A DNA stretch of 64,000 nt, taken from the NCBI RefSeq assembly GCF_008329645.1, contig NZ_CP043474.1, forward strand, positions 1 to 64,000. Direction: 5' to 3'. The stretch comes from Mycolicibacterium grossiae. GTDB taxonomy: Bacteria > Actinomycetota > Actinomycetes > Mycobacteriales > Mycobacteriaceae. This document shows, one piece after another, positions 45,802 through 56,341 of the stretch; position 1 is the stretch's first letter, and every line of letters begins with the position of its first letter. The position numbers and the translations under genes are program-made. Under the pieces are notes generated by a model. That model ran no database searches, was not told the DNA's origin, and worked only from the letters and a program-made list of their open reading frames with translations.

Positions 45802-47343
45802 GTGACCGCCCCGCCCGCCGAGCCCGTCAGCGCGCGCACGGCGCCGGTGATCAGCCCGGGGCCGCTGCTGCCGGCACCGGATTTCGGGCCGCTCGACCGG
45901 CTGCAGGGCTGGGCGATGACCGCGGTGATCGCGGCGCTGGCCGCCGTCACGCGGTTCCTCAACCTCGGCTCGCCCACCGACGGTGGCACCCCGATCTTCG
46001 ACGAGAAGCACTACGCGCCGCAGGCCTGGCAGATGCTGGGCAATCACGGCGTCGAGGACAACCCCGGCTACGGCCTGGTGGTGCATCCGCCGGTCGGCAA
46101 GTTCCTGATGGCGATCGGCGAGGCGCTGTTCGGTTACAACGGGCTGGGCTGGCGGTTCAGCGGCGCGGTGTGCGGCGTGGTGATCGTCGTGCTGGTCGCC
46201 CGCACCGTCCGCCGCATCACCCGGTCGACGCTGATCGGTGGGATCGCGGGGCTGCTCATCGTCGCCGACGGCGTGAGCTTCGTGACGGCGCGCACGGCGC
46301 TGCTCGACGTGTTCCTGGTGGTGTTCGTGGTCGCGGCGTTCAGTGCGCTGATCGTCGACCGCGACGACATGCGGCTGCGGATGCACGTCGCGGCGCTCGA
46401 AGGCCGCATCGACGAGACGCCGTGGGGTCCGCGGCTCGGCGTGCGGTGGTGGCGGTTCGGTGCCGGCGTGCTGCTGGGTCTGGCGCTGGGCACCAAGTGG
46501 TCGGGCCTGTACTTCGTGCTGTTCTTCGGGCTCATGACGCTAGCGTTCGACGTGGCCGCGCGGCGGCAGTACCGCGTGCCGCGCCCGTGGGTCGGCACCC
46601 TGCGCCGCGACCTCGGCCCGTCGGTGTACGCGCTGGGTCTGATCCCGTTCCTGGTGTACCTGGCGTCGTTCGGCCCGTGGTTCGCCTCCGAGACCGGCGT
46701 GTACCGGCACGAGGAGTACCGCACCATCGGCGGCGACGGCGTCCTGCCCGACGCCATCCGCTCGCTGTGGCACTACACGTACTCCGTCTTCACGTTCCAC
46801 TCGAACCTCACCAACGCCGCGGGCAACCACCACCCGTGGGAGTCCAAGCCGTGGACGTGGCCGATGTCGCTGCGGCCGGTGCTGTACGCGATCGACAACA
46901 ACGACGTCGCCGGCTGCGGGACGCAGTCCTGCGTCAAGGCCGTGATGCTCGTCGGCACGCCGGCCATGTGGTTCCTGGCGGTCCCGGTGCTCGGCTGGGC
47001 GCTGTGGCGGGCGCTGGTCCGGCGGGACTGGCGTTACGGCGTGGTGCTCGTCGGCTACGGCGCCGGCTACCTGCCGTGGTTCGCCGACATCGATCGGCAG
47101 ATGTACTTCTTCTACGCCGCGCCGATGGCGCCGTTCCTGGTGATGGCGATCGCGTTGATCCTCGGCGACGTCCTCTACGCCCCGCGGCAGAACCCCGAAC
47201 GCCGCACTCTCGGCCTGCTGGTCGTGTGCTTCTACGTCGCGCTGGTGATCACGAACTTCGCCTGGCTGTTCCCCATCCTCACCGGCCTGCCCATCTCGCA
47301 GGCGACGTGGAACATGCAGATCTGGCTGCCGTCCTGGCGGTAG
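45802..47343 (+). CDS. pmt: Polyprenol-phosphate-mannose-dependent protein O-mannosyltransferase
   Basis: GT-C glycosyltransferase of the PMT family, 513 residues, that mannosylates Sec-exported proteins. Catalytic acidic pair in the first extracellular loop (GTPIFDEKHYAPQAWQML), PMT motif VHPPVGKFLMAIGE, and about ten membrane helices. A PMT_4TMC-like C-terminus includes YFFYAAPMAPFLVMA. GTG start with a -10 7 nt upstream. Equivalent to Rv1002c. Repeat family B copy 1 follows 17 nt after the stop. Confidence 0.95.
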   Translation: MTAPPAEPVSARTAPVISPGPLLPAPDFGPLDRLQGWAMTAVIAALAAVTRFLNLGSPTDGGTPIFDEKHYAPQAWQMLGNHGVEDNPGYGLVVHPPVGKFLMAIGEALFGYNGLGWRFSGAVCGVVIVVLVARTVRRITRSTLIGGIAGLLIVADGVSFVTARTALLDVFLVVFVVAAFSALIVDRDDMRLRMHVAALEGRIDETPWGPRLGVRWWRFGAGVLLGLALGTKWSGLYFVLFFGLMTLAFDVAARRQYRVPRPWVGTLRRDLGPSVYALGLIPFLVYLASFGPWFASETGVYRHEEYRTIGGDGVLPDAIRSLWHYTYSVFTFHSNLTNAAGNHHPWESKPWTWPMSLRPVLYAIDNNDVAGCGTQSCVKAVMLVGTPAMWFLAVPVLGWALWRALVRRDWRYGVVLVGYGAGYLPWFADIDRQMYFFYAAPMAPFLVMAIALILGDVLYAPRQNPERRTLGLLVVCFYVALVITNFAWLFPILTGLPISQATWNMQIWLPSWR

Positions 47344-47360
47344 GGGCCATTCGCGTCGAC

Positions 47361-47409
47361 ATTGCGCTCAGGGTCGCGATTTCCGGTTGTCCACAGCCCT
47401 GTGCGCAAT
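47361..47409. repeat. Family B palindromic repeat, copy 1
   Basis: Arms ATTGCGCTCAGGG (47361-47373) and CCCTGTGCGCAAT (47397-47409), 12 of 13 paired. The centre GTCGCGATTTCCGG... is related to copy 2 at 48298-48352. Located between pmt and the DUF559 gene, both on the plus strand. Confidence 0.75.
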
Positions 47410-47458
47410 CTCGCTGCCGAGGGCCGCATTCGTCGGACCCACCGATCACGATCGGCGC

Positions 47459-48310
47459 ATGCGGGGGCCCTTCATCGGTAGCGATCACCTGGCGGCACGC
47501 GGACTGACGCGCGGTCAACTGCGTTGGAACTTCACGTTGATGTTTCCGGACGTCTACGTGCCGAAGGCCGCGAAGCGGACGCTGCTCGTCCGTACTCGCG
47601 CCGCATGGCTGTGGTCCGGCCGCGAGGGGGTGATCGCGGGCCGGGCCGCGGCCGCACTGCACGGCGCGGGTTACGTCGACGACGGCACGCCCATCGAATT
47701 GATCGTCGGACGCAGTCGCTCCCCGGCCGGAATCGTCACGCGCAACGAGCGGATCGACGCCGACGAGATCATGGAGATCGACGGGATGTGTGTGACGACG
47801 CCCGCCAGGACCGCCGTCGACCTGGCCCGCCATCTACCGCGCAACCACGCCGTTCGCCATCTCGATGCGCTCGCCCATGCCACGGACCTGACGAGCCAGG
47901 CCGCGGTCGCTCTCGTCGACCGGCATCCACGGGCGCGGGGCATCCGGCGTGCCGGTGTCGCTCTGGACCTCATGGATGGCGGGGCGCAATCGCCCAGAGA
48001 GACCTGGCTGCGACTGCTCTACGTCGACGCGGGCTTCCCGCGACCGGCGACGCAGGTCCGCGTCAGTGATGGGTGGTCGACGGCGTTCCTCGATCTGGGC
48101 TGGGAAGGGCCGATGGTCAGCGCCGAATACGACGGTGACCGCCACCAACTCGACCGCAAGCGCTACGTTCACGACATCGGACGCAATGAACTAGTGCGTC
48201 AACAAGGCTGGCTCGACGTCCACGTGGTGGCCGAACACTCGCCCGCCTACGTCCTGAGACGGACCGCGGACGCCTTCGCGCGCCGCGGGCACCCGTTGAG
48301 ATTGCGCTGA
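47459..48310 (+). CDS. DUF559/AbiEi-like protein, predicted nuclease fold
   Basis: 283-residue protein. N-terminal half resembles AbiEi-type antitoxin winged-helix proteins (HLAARGLTRGQLRWNF, VIAGRAAAALHGAGYVD). C-terminal half resembles DUF559/Vsr-like restriction-fold domains, with VSAEYDGDRHQ as the acidic motif and LVRQQGWLDVHV. Many paralogues occur in mycobacterial genomes; no cognate toxin is adjacent. ATG 47459 is used, since upstream in-frame sequence lies in the repeat. Its stop TGA is inside family B repeat copy 2. Confidence 0.82.
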   Translation: MRGPFIGSDHLAARGLTRGQLRWNFTLMFPDVYVPKAAKRTLLVRTRAAWLWSGREGVIAGRAAAALHGAGYVDDGTPIELIVGRSRSPAGIVTRNERIDADEIMEIDGMCVTTPARTAVDLARHLPRNHAVRHLDALAHATDLTSQAAVALVDRHPRARGIRRAGVALDLMDGGAQSPRETWLRLLYVDAGFPRPATQVRVSDGWSTAFLDLGWEGPMVSAEYDGDRHQLDRKRYVHDIGRNELVRQQGWLDVHVVAEHSPAYVLRRTADAFARRGHPLRLR

Positions 48311-48352
48311 GGGTCGTGATCCGGCCGGAATCGCAGCCCTGAACGCAATCTC
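48298..48352. repeat. Family B palindromic repeat, copy 2
   Basis: Arms GAGATTGCGCTGAGGG (48298-48313) and CCCTGAACGCAATCTC (48337-48352), 14 of 16 paired. Carries the stop codon of the DUF559 gene and lies between it and the convergent arcA gene, a terminator position. Confidence 0.8.
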
Positions 48353-48378
48353 AACGCAGAGCGCCGCGAGAAAGCCCC

Positions 48379-49584
48379 CTACAGCGGGTCGCGCGCCGCC
48401 GGGCAGGACATGCACCGGGGGCCGCCGCGGCCGGTACCGAGTTCGGAGGCGGCGATGGGCAGCACCTCGATGCCCGAGTCGGCGAGCCGGGCGTTGGTCT
48501 CGGTGTTGCGCTCGTAGGCGACGACGACGCCGGGGGCCAGCGCCAGGGTGTTGTTGCCGTCGTCCCACTGCTCGCGCTCGGCGGTGACGGGGTCGAGCCC
48601 GGTGTCGATGACGCGCAGCTTCCCGATGCCCATGGCGTCGGCGGCCGCGTCGACGAACGGTACCGCGCGGTCGATGCGCACCCCGCCGGACTGCTGCCGA
48701 ATCGTGAACGCGGACAACGAGTCCACGATGTTGGGGTACATCACCACGGCGTCGGTGTCGACCATCGTGCACACGGTGTCGAGGTGCATCTGCGCGCGCT
48801 CCTGCGCGATGGGTACGGCCAGCACGGTGTGCGCCAGCCCGTCGTCGAACAGGCTGCGCGCCAAAGCCTCCGCACCGGCCGGCGTGGTGCGCTCCCCCAC
48901 CCCGACGGCCACGACGCCGGGGCCGAGCAGCAGCACGTCACCGCCCTCGACGGGGGCCGAGCGCGACTCGTATGCCCGCCGCACGCCCAGGAAGCGGGGG
49001 TGGTGGGCGTAGATGAGGTCGGTCAGCGACGTCTCCCGCACGCGTGCCGGCATGGCGAGCGACGTGATCGCCACGCGCGGGCCGATCCAGAACGAGGAGT
49101 CGCGGGTGAACAGCAGGTTGGGCAGCGGGTCGATGACGAAGTCGCCGCCGTGGTGCATTCGCCGCACCAGCGACAGCTCGCTCTCGCCGAACGGCAGCTC
49201 GTCGAACGTCATCCCCGCCATCAGCACGTGCGCGAGCGGCGCGGCCGCCAGCGTCCGCAGGTACACCGAGAGTTCCTGAGCGAGGGGCACTCCGAGCCGG
49301 CGAGAGTCGACGGCTGCCGAGATGCCGTGCATGCGGGCCGCTCCGCTCGCGAGCGCCTCGGTGAGCAGGTCGGCCAACAGCAGCACCTCGACGCCGCGCG
49401 ACCGGAGCAGCCCCGCGAAGGCGTCGTGCTCCTGCTGCGCCTTGGCCACCCACGGCAGCCCGTCGAACAGCAGCCGGTCGTTGTTGCGGGGCGTCAACCG
49501 CTGCAGTTCGGCGCCCGGCCGGTGCAGGATGACCGTCCGCAGCCTGCCGACCTCCGAATCCGCCCCCAGCGGGATGTCCGTCAC
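48379..49584 (-). CDS. arcA: Arginine deiminase
   Basis: Converts arginine to citrulline and ammonia. 401 residues. Guanidino-modifying-enzyme motifs: the Asp-containing [12 protein letters not shown], the His in [11 protein letters not shown], and the C-terminal nucleophile Cys in [15 protein letters not shown] 49584 is set by a -10 TACGGT (49597-49592) 7 nt before it. No arcB/arcC/arcD is adjacent, as in Rv1001, so a full ADI pathway is not encoded here. Divergent from soxR. Confidence 0.95.
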   Translation of the reverse strand: MTDIPLGADSEVGRLRTVILHRPGAELQRLTPRNNDRLLFDGLPWVAKAQQEHDAFAGLLRSRGVEVLLLADLLTEALASGAARMHGISAAVDSRRLGVPLAQELSVYLRTLAAAPLAHVLMAGMTFDELPFGESELSLVRRMHHGGDFVIDPLPNLLFTRDSSFWIGPRVAITSLAMPARVRETSLTDLIYAHHPRFLGVRRAYESRSAPVEGGDVLLLGPGVVAVGVGERTTPAGAEALARSLFDDGLAHTVLAVPIAQERAQMHLDTVCTMVDTDAVVMYPNIVDSLSAFTIRQQSGGVRIDRAVPFVDAAADAMGIGKLRVIDTGLDPVTAEREQWDDGNNTLALAPGVVVAYERNTETNARLADSGIEVLPIAASELGTGRGGPRCMSCPAARDPL

Positions 49585-49610
49585 GCCTAGCACCGTATCC
49601 CGAAATCCAA

Positions 49611-49628
49611 CCTTGACTATGGTTGAGG
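49611..49628. promoter_or_regulatory. SoxR-type dyad and overlapping soxR -10
   Basis: CCTTGACTATGGTTGAGG has six of nine symmetric pairs and its right half TTGAGG matches the SoxR-box consensus (CCTCAAGTTAACTTGAGG). A plus-strand -10 TATGGT (49618-49623) lies inside it, 7 nt before the soxR ATG. It suggests autoregulation, and possibly control of divergent arcA. Inference. Confidence 0.5.
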
Positions 49629-49630
49629 TC

Positions 49631-50062
49631 ATGGACAGCGTGGACCTCACGCCGGGAGAGATGTCGCACCGCAGTGGCGTTGCGGTGTCGGCGCTGCACT
49701 TCTACGAACGCGAGGGGCTGATCACCAGCCGCCGCACGTCGGGCAATCAGCGGCGCTACGCCCGCGAGACGATCCGCCGGGTGGCGTTCATCCGGATGTC
49801 CCAACGCCTGGGCATCCCCCTCGCCCGGATCCGTGAGGCGCTCGCCACCCTGCCCGACGACCGGGTGCCCAGCAGCAAGGACTGGGCACGGCTGTCGGCC
49901 GGGTGGCGCGCCGATCTCGACGAGCGCATCACCCACCTGCAGCGCCTGCGCGACAACCTCTCCGGGTGCATCGGCTGCGGCTGCCTGAGCCTCAAGGCGT
50001 GCGCCCTGGCCAACCCCGGCGACGTCCTCGCCGAACGCGGTCCCGGCGCCGCCAACCTCTAG
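49631..50062 (+). CDS. soxR: SoxR-type redox-sensing MerR regulator
   Basis: 143-residue MerR-family regulator. N-terminal winged helix with [18 protein letters not shown] and the recognition segment NQRRYARE, a dimerisation helix, and a C-terminal [2Fe-2S] motif [12 protein letters not shown] (CX2CXCX5C) as in SoxR. ATG 49631 is chosen because of a TANNNT -10 7 nt before it; ATG 49619 would place the start in the operator. In actinobacteria SoxR usually responds to redox-active compounds rather than controlling soxS. Confidence 0.94.
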   Translation: MDSVDLTPGEMSHRSGVAVSALHFYEREGLITSRRTSGNQRRYARETIRRVAFIRMSQRLGIPLARIREALATLPDDRVPSSKDWARLSAGWRADLDERITHLQRLRDNLSGCIGCGCLSLKACALANPGDVLAERGPGAANL

Positions 50063-50093
50063 ACGTCGAACGCATGTGCGATAACATGTCGGG

Positions 50094-50690
50094 GTGTCCT
50101 TGTCCGTCCAGGGGTCGCTGTTCGACTGCACCGAGCGCCGCACACTCACCGACGGCGCGTGGATCGACGTCCGAGCAGGATGGCTGACGGGCCACGACGG
50201 CCTGTTCGACGAGCTGGTCGAGACGGTCCCGTGGCGCGCCGAGCGCCGACAGATGTACGACCGCGTCCTCGACGTGCCTCGCCTGGTCAGCTTCCACGAC
50301 CTCAGCACCGGACCGGCGCCCCACCCGGCGCTCGCGAAGCTGCGGGTGCGCCTCAACGACATCTACGCCGGCGAACTCGGCGAGCCGTTCACCACCGTCG
50401 GGCTCTGCCTCTACCGCGACGAGAACGACAGCGTCGCCTGGCACGGGGACGACATCGGCCGCAGCAGGACCACCGACACCATGGTGGCCATCCTCAGCCT
50501 CGGGTCGACGCGCGCGTTCGCGATGCGGCCGCGCTCCGGCGGCCGCGCGCTGCGACTGCCGCAGGGCCACGGCGATCTGCTGGTGATGGGCGGTTCGTGC
50601 CAGCGCACCTGGGAGCACTCCGTGCCCAAGTCGACGCGGCCGACGGGGCCGCGGATCAGCATCCAGTTCCGGCCACGCGACGTCCGCTAG
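50094..50690 (+). CDS. alkB: AlkB-like Fe(II)/2-oxoglutarate dioxygenase
   Basis: Predicted nucleic acid demethylase-type dioxygenase of 198 residues. Iron ligands in WHGDD (HxD) and the distal His in TWEHSVPK; 2-oxoglutarate-binding Arg pair in RISIQFRPRDVR; nucleotide-recognition-type segment LCLYRDENDSVAWHGD. Corresponds to Rv1000c. GTG start with a -10 TAACAT (50082-50087) 6 nt upstream, so leaderless. Its end overlaps the convergent lipoprotein stop by 4 bp. Confidence 0.9.
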   Translation: MSLSVQGSLFDCTERRTLTDGAWIDVRAGWLTGHDGLFDELVETVPWRAERRQMYDRVLDVPRLVSFHDLSTGPAPHPALAKLRVRLNDIYAGELGEPFTTVGLCLYRDENDSVAWHGDDIGRSRTTDTMVAILSLGSTRAFAMRPRSGGRALRLPQGHGDLLVMGGSCQRTWEHSVPKSTRPTGPRISIQFRPRDVR

Positions 50691-51349
50691 CTACTGACCG
50701 GCTCGCGGATCGCCGCCACCGCCGCGGTCACCAGGTTGCGGGCCCGCGCGGTGTCCACCGGAGCGACCGGAACGTTCGGCAGCACCAGCGGATTGGCCGT
50801 GACGATCACCAGGTAGGAACCGAAGGCGGCCGTGTAGTTGTACAGCTCGCCCGACGCGGGCTTGCCGTTGACCATCGTCTGCACCACGCGGTGCGTCCCC
50901 AGGGTGCGGGCGTCGTCGATGGTGGGCGCCTCGACCACCTCCACCAGGCCGCGGGCACCCGGACCGGCGAAGGCGACCTTCTGGCAGTCCGCGCCCGGGT
51001 CGGGGAACGGCACGGTCTGCGAGGTCTCGACGGCGATCGCGATGAAGCGGTTGCCCGCGCCCTCCGCCGTCACCGCGGCCATGTTGCCCTTGAGGTCCTT
51101 CGGCAGGTCCAGCCCCTTGGCCAGCGACGTGCAGTTCGCCGGGTCGAGCGTGATGCCGGGCGGAAGCGCCTGTGGCGCAAGCAGTCGCGGATCGATGCCG
51201 GTCTCGTCGATGGTGGTCACCGTGAACTCCGGCCCGAAGGACGACCGGACGTCACGCACCTTGGCGATGTCGGCCTGCGGCGGCTCGGTGCCGCCGGAAC
51301 ACGCCACCAGCACCACGGCGCAGACGAGCGCCAGCACGATTCTCGACAT
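50687..51349 (-). CDS. Conserved mycobacterial lipoprotein A (function unknown)
   Basis: 220 residues: a signal peptide ending in lipobox VLVAC at about residue 17, then a globular domain with two spaced Cys (PANCTSLAKGL and GADCQKVAF) that may form a disulfide. I recognise no catalytic motif. ATG 51349 is preferred over the earlier GTG/ATG pair because it gives a proper signal peptide. It lies 10 nt after its neighbour at 51360 and shares with it length, architecture and Cys placement, so they are probably tandem paralogues in one operon. Position resembles Rv0999. Confidence 0.8.
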   Translation of the reverse strand: MSRIVLALVCAVVLVACSGGTEPPQADIAKVRDVRSSFGPEFTVTTIDETGIDPRLLAPQALPPGITLDPANCTSLAKGLDLPKDLKGNMAAVTAEGAGNRFIAIAVETSQTVPFPDPGADCQKVAFAGPGARGLVEVVEAPTIDDARTLGTHRVVQTMVNGKPASGELYNYTAAFGSYLVIVTANPLVLPNVPVAPVDTARARNLVTAAVAAIREPVSS

Positions 51350-51359
51350 CGCCGCCAAT

Positions 51360-52028
51360 CTACCGTTCGCCACGCAGCGCCGAGACGGTGCGGCTGAGCA
51401 GTGTCGCCGGGAATTCAGCGCCGACGAGATCGTCGGTCGAGCCCGGGTCGGTCACCACGGTGACCGACACCAGGTGCCCCGGCAGGTAGGCACTCAACGT
51501 TTGCGCCTGCGAATGAGTTTCGGTGCCGCCCTCGACGACGGTGGTCGCGTCGACCTGGAGGCCGATCGTGGCGGCGCCGTCCACGGCGGGCGCCTCGACG
51601 TCCCGGACGACGCCCGAGGTGTGGCCCGCCTGCACCGCGAACGTGCCGCATTCGGCGCGGACGGCGTCGTCGAGGGTGACGGGCGACGCCGCGACGACGA
51701 CGTAGACGATGGCACCCGGCCCGGACGCCGACCAGCCCTGCGCCGGGGTGTCGATTGGCGGCTCGGCCAGGACGGCGCAGCGCTGCGGCTCGGCGACCCA
51801 CTGCGCACCGAGACCCCACAGCGCCACCGGCGCGACGCGCACCGGGACGCCGCCGAAGTCGAACCCCGGCGGCAGCAGCGCCCGGGTTCGCCCCACCTGA
51901 CCGGTGTCGATCACGGCCGACGCGGCGGGCGTCGTGGCGGCCGATGACGTCGGAGCGGGCGGGGCGGGGTCCGGCGAGGCGCACCCGGCGCACACCGCCA
52001 GCGCCACACACGACGCGAGAACGCGCAC
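51360..52028 (-). CDS. Conserved mycobacterial lipoprotein B (function unknown)
   Basis: 222 residues with a signal peptide and lipobox VCAGC, a Pro/Ala/Thr-rich linker, and a domain with two Cys (EPQRCAVLAEPP; RAECGTFAVQAG) spaced as in its downstream neighbour. GTG 52028 is chosen with an AAGG ribosome site; the open frame upstream adds a charged segment unlike a signal peptide. Function unknown; exported to the outer face of the membrane by prediction. Divergent from the lpqN-like gene. Confidence 0.8.
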   Translation of the reverse strand: MRVLASCVALAVCAGCASPDPAPPAPTSSAATTPAASAVIDTGQVGRTRALLPPGFDFGGVPVRVAPVALWGLGAQWVAEPQRCAVLAEPPIDTPAQGWSASGPGAIVYVVVAASPVTLDDAVRAECGTFAVQAGHTSGVVRDVEAPAVDGAATIGLQVDATTVVEGGTETHSQAQTLSAYLPGHLVSVTVVTDPGSTDDLVGAEFPATLLSRTVSALRGER

Positions 52029-52156
52029 GTCGCCTTGATACCACGGCGGGAGCACCGCAGCCGCCGACCGAGCACGGGACACTCCGCTTCGATGATGTGC
52101 GTGCGATGCTCCAGCGCCATCCGTAGGCTCGCAGTCGTCCGACGACAGGAGAGTTC

Positions 52157-52864
52157 ATGAAGACGCCGCTCACCGCCTGCGGCAGCGCCATCGCGGCACT
52201 CGCCGTCGCCGTCACCCTCGCGGGCTGCGGATCCGACTCCGCGCCGGAGGCCTCGTCCTCGGCGGCGTCCCGCTCGGCGTCCTCCTCGGCGTCGTCGAGT
52301 GGTGCGGCGCCCACCGGGTCACCCTCGGCCAAGCCCGCCGGCAAGAGCGAGACCATCGCCGACTACATCAAGCAGAACGGCATCACCGAAACCCAGATCA
52401 AGCGCGGCCAGCCGGGCCCCGTCGTCGACCTGCCGGTCCCCGCGGGCTGGGTGGACGCGGGCCCCGCGACGCCGCCGTATGCGTTCAGCGCCATGGTCTT
52501 CCGCGGCGATCCGGCGATGGCGGCCGATCCCCCGACGATCCTCGCCCTGATGTCGAAGCTGACCGGCAACGTGGACCCCGAGAAGGTCCTGCAGTACGCC
52601 CCGGGTGAACTCAACAACCTGCCCGGTTTCCAGAGCCTCGGCGAAGGCCAGGACGCGACGCTGGCCGGATTCAAGGCCTACCAGCTCGGCGGCAGTTACG
52701 TCCGCAACGGCGTGAAGCGGATGATCGCGCAGAAGACCGTGCTCGTCCCGTCCGGCCAGGATCTGTTCGTGCTGCAGATCAACGCCGACGGCACCGAGGA
52801 CCAGATCCGGCCGTTGATGGAGGCGACCGCCGAGATCGACCGGACGGCGAAGATCACGCCGTAG
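52157..52864 (+). CDS. LpqN/LpqT-family lipoprotein
   Basis: 235-residue lipoprotein, paralogous to lpqT at 23889. Signal peptide with lipobox LAGC, a Ser/Ala-rich linker (about residues 25-60), then the family domain (DLPVPAGWVDAGPATPPYAF; ALMSKLTGNVDPEKVLQYAP). ATG with GGAGA ribosome site; a -10 TAGGCT near 52123-52128 places the transcript start about 20 nt upstream. Convergent with the AroE-like gene, 3 nt apart. Function unknown. Confidence 0.9.
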   Translation: MKTPLTACGSAIAALAVAVTLAGCGSDSAPEASSSAASRSASSSASSSGAAPTGSPSAKPAGKSETIADYIKQNGITETQIKRGQPGPVVDLPVPAGWVDAGPATPPYAFSAMVFRGDPAMAADPPTILALMSKLTGNVDPEKVLQYAPGELNNLPGFQSLGEGQDATLAGFKAYQLGGSYVRNGVKRMIAQKTVLVPSGQDLFVLQINADGTEDQIRPLMEATAEIDRTAKITP

Positions 52865-52867
52865 CGG

Positions 52868-54711
<1,844 letters not shown>

Positions 54712-54776
54712 CTACGGACGCGTCCGCGCGACCACAACGGTGGCGCGAGAGACGTCCCCGACGCTCGCGCCCGCCT

Positions 54777-54807
54777 GTCCGGCCACGTCACTGCGACGTG
54801 GCCGGAC
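54777..54807. terminator. Strong hairpin between pat and a small secreted-protein gene
   Basis: Perfect 13-bp stem GTCCGGCCACGTC (54777-54789) / GACGTGGCCGGAC (54795-54807) with a 5-nt loop. It lies downstream of the minus-strand gene at 54824 and upstream of the pat promoter, so it likely terminates the former. No U-tract. Confidence 0.65.
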
Positions 54808-54823
54808 GGCGATCGTCACGACC

Positions 54824-55072
54824 TCAGCCGGGGAGCCCCTGCTCCTCCGACGGCAGCGGCGCCGGGCCGGTGATCTTCGGCACGGCCGCCGGGATGGACG
54901 CCTCGCTGGGCGGATTGGTGGCCGTGATGGTGGCACCGGTGGACATCTCCCCGCCGGCGAACGATCCGGCGTCGGCTCCCTGCAGCACCGCGGCCACGAT
55001 GGCCGCTGCGGCGATGGCCGAACCGCCCACGATGGCAGCCACCGGCTTCATGGTCTTCGTCGTCACGCTCAC
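54824..55072 (-). CDS. Small membrane/secreted protein, conserved in mycobacteria
   Basis: 82 residues with one hydrophobic N-terminal helix (PVAAIVGGSAIAAAAIVAAVL) followed by a Gly/Ser/Thr-rich extracytoplasmic tail (GSFAGGEMSTGATITATNPP). GTG 55072 is chosen because of a long GAGGAGGAG ribosome site just before it. Family-like sequences occur in other mycobacteria as I recall; no function is known. A hairpin terminator lies downstream. Confidence 0.7.
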   Translation of the reverse strand: MSVTTKTMKPVAAIVGGSAIAAAAIVAAVLQGADAGSFAGGEMSTGATITATNPPSEASIPAAVPKITGPAPLPSEEQGLPG

Positions 55073-55189
55073 GTCCGTCTCCTCCTCGTCATGCCCCCGA
55101 AACCCCTTGGGCACAACGAAGTGGTGCGGACGTCCCATTCCCGAATCGACCAAGACTTTCGTTGCTCTATGCAACGATCGGCGTGCGGC

Positions 55190-55651
55190 TCAGGGCAGCG
55201 CGTAGTCCATGGGCGGGCCGGCGAGTTGACTGACGTCGCGGTGCGCGACGGCCGTGGCGATGGCCGTTCCGCCACGGACGACGCCGACGATCTGGACCTC
55301 GTCATTGACGGCGAAGGCGGTTCCCGCGGCGCCGACCTGGCTGCCCGCGGGCGTGATCGCATTGGTCTGCCCGTCGACCACGTAGGTACGGGGGACGCCG
55401 TCGGCACCCTGTGCCGTGACCGACGTCGGCGTCACCGACACCAGCCGGCCCTCCTGGCTGATGGGCTGGTCGGGGGCGGGCACGGACGCGGCCGCAACGT
55501 GCTGTGGGGCCGCCGCAGCGGGTGCCCTGTCGGCGGTGCGGGCCACCACTGCGGCGACGATGGCCGCAAACGCGACCGCAAACGAAATCGACAGGTAGGT
55601 CGCGATCTCGCGCCGCGTCTCCCGCTCGTGCCTGCTAAGTCTGTTGCCCAT
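55190..55651 (-). CDS. Single-pass membrane protein of unknown function
   Basis: 153 residues. Short basic N-terminus (NRLSRHERETRREI), one membrane helix (IATYLSISFAVAFAAIVAAVV), an Ala/Pro linker and a small beta-rich extracytoplasmic domain (GRLVSVTPTSVTAQGADGVPRTYVVDG). I recognise no family. The ATG overlaps the 3' end of the DUF6328 gene by 17 bp, indicating coupling. Confidence 0.75.
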   Translation of the reverse strand: MGNRLSRHERETRREIATYLSISFAVAFAAIVAAVVARTADRAPAAAAPQHVAAASVPAPDQPISQEGRLVSVTPTSVTAQGADGVPRTYVVDGQTNAITPAGSQVGAAGTAFAVNDEVQIVGVVRGGTAIATAVAHRDVSQLAGPPMDYALP

Positions 55652-56195
55652 GGTTCGGGCCTCGCCTCTCGTCGGTTGCCAAGGGCATACCCGACGGGTT
55701 CGGCGGAAAAACGCGCATCCAGACCGGTAGGACGATCCAGAGACCGGCGAAGGCCCCGACGGCCACCGCTCCGGCGACGACGGCGGGGCGGTGCCCGACC
55801 ACGGCGTCGAAGACCACGACGGTCGTCCCGACGAGCGCGGCGCCCAGCAGGAGCAACCCCGCGTACGCCAGCCGGTGGGCGGCCTCCACCAACGTCACCA
55901 AGCGGTGCCTGCGGAAGAGGACCCGGTGCAGCCCCACCGGCGCGATGAGCAGGACGGTGGCGATCACCGAACAGGACACGGTGCCGAGGAAGACGTAACG
56001 GACGTCGGGATCCAGGGTGTCGAAACGCGGTTGGAACGGCAGGGTCAACAGGAAGCCGGTCAGCAGTTGCACGCCGGTCTGAACGACGCGGAGCTCCTGC
56101 AGCAGACTCGCCCAGTTTCGGTCGAGCTTCTCCGTGGTCGTCTCCGACCGCCCGTAGCGATCCCACTGTTCGGCATCGGCGTCGACAGGAGACAT
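55635..56195 (-). CDS. DUF6328-like membrane protein
   Basis: 186 residues. Cytoplasmic N-terminus with KLDRNWASLLQELRVVQTGVQLLTGFLL, characteristic of DUF6328 as I recall it, and four membrane helices in total. ATG 56195 is chosen with AGGAGG 8 nt upstream; GTG 56204 would overlap the ribosome site. Function unknown. First gene of a minus-strand pair, divergent from the first STAS gene. Confidence 0.8.
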   Translation of the reverse strand: MSPVDADAEQWDRYGRSETTTEKLDRNWASLLQELRVVQTGVQLLTGFLLTLPFQPRFDTLDPDVRYVFLGTVSCSVIATVLLIAPVGLHRVLFRRHRLVTLVEAAHRLAYAGLLLLGAALVGTTVVVFDAVVGHRPAVVAGAVAVGAFAGLWIVLPVWMRVFPPNPSGMPLATDERRGPNHGQQT

Positions 56196-56341
56196 GACGC
56201 TCACCTCCTCGTCCGTGAATCCGGAGTGCCCACGCCGGCATGATCGAAACGATGGTCGACCGGCTGCTTCGTCAGATTTGCCATTCCGAGCCGCGTTCAG
56301 TCAACGCCCAGCTCATCAGGTATTACGCACAGCGAAAGTTC

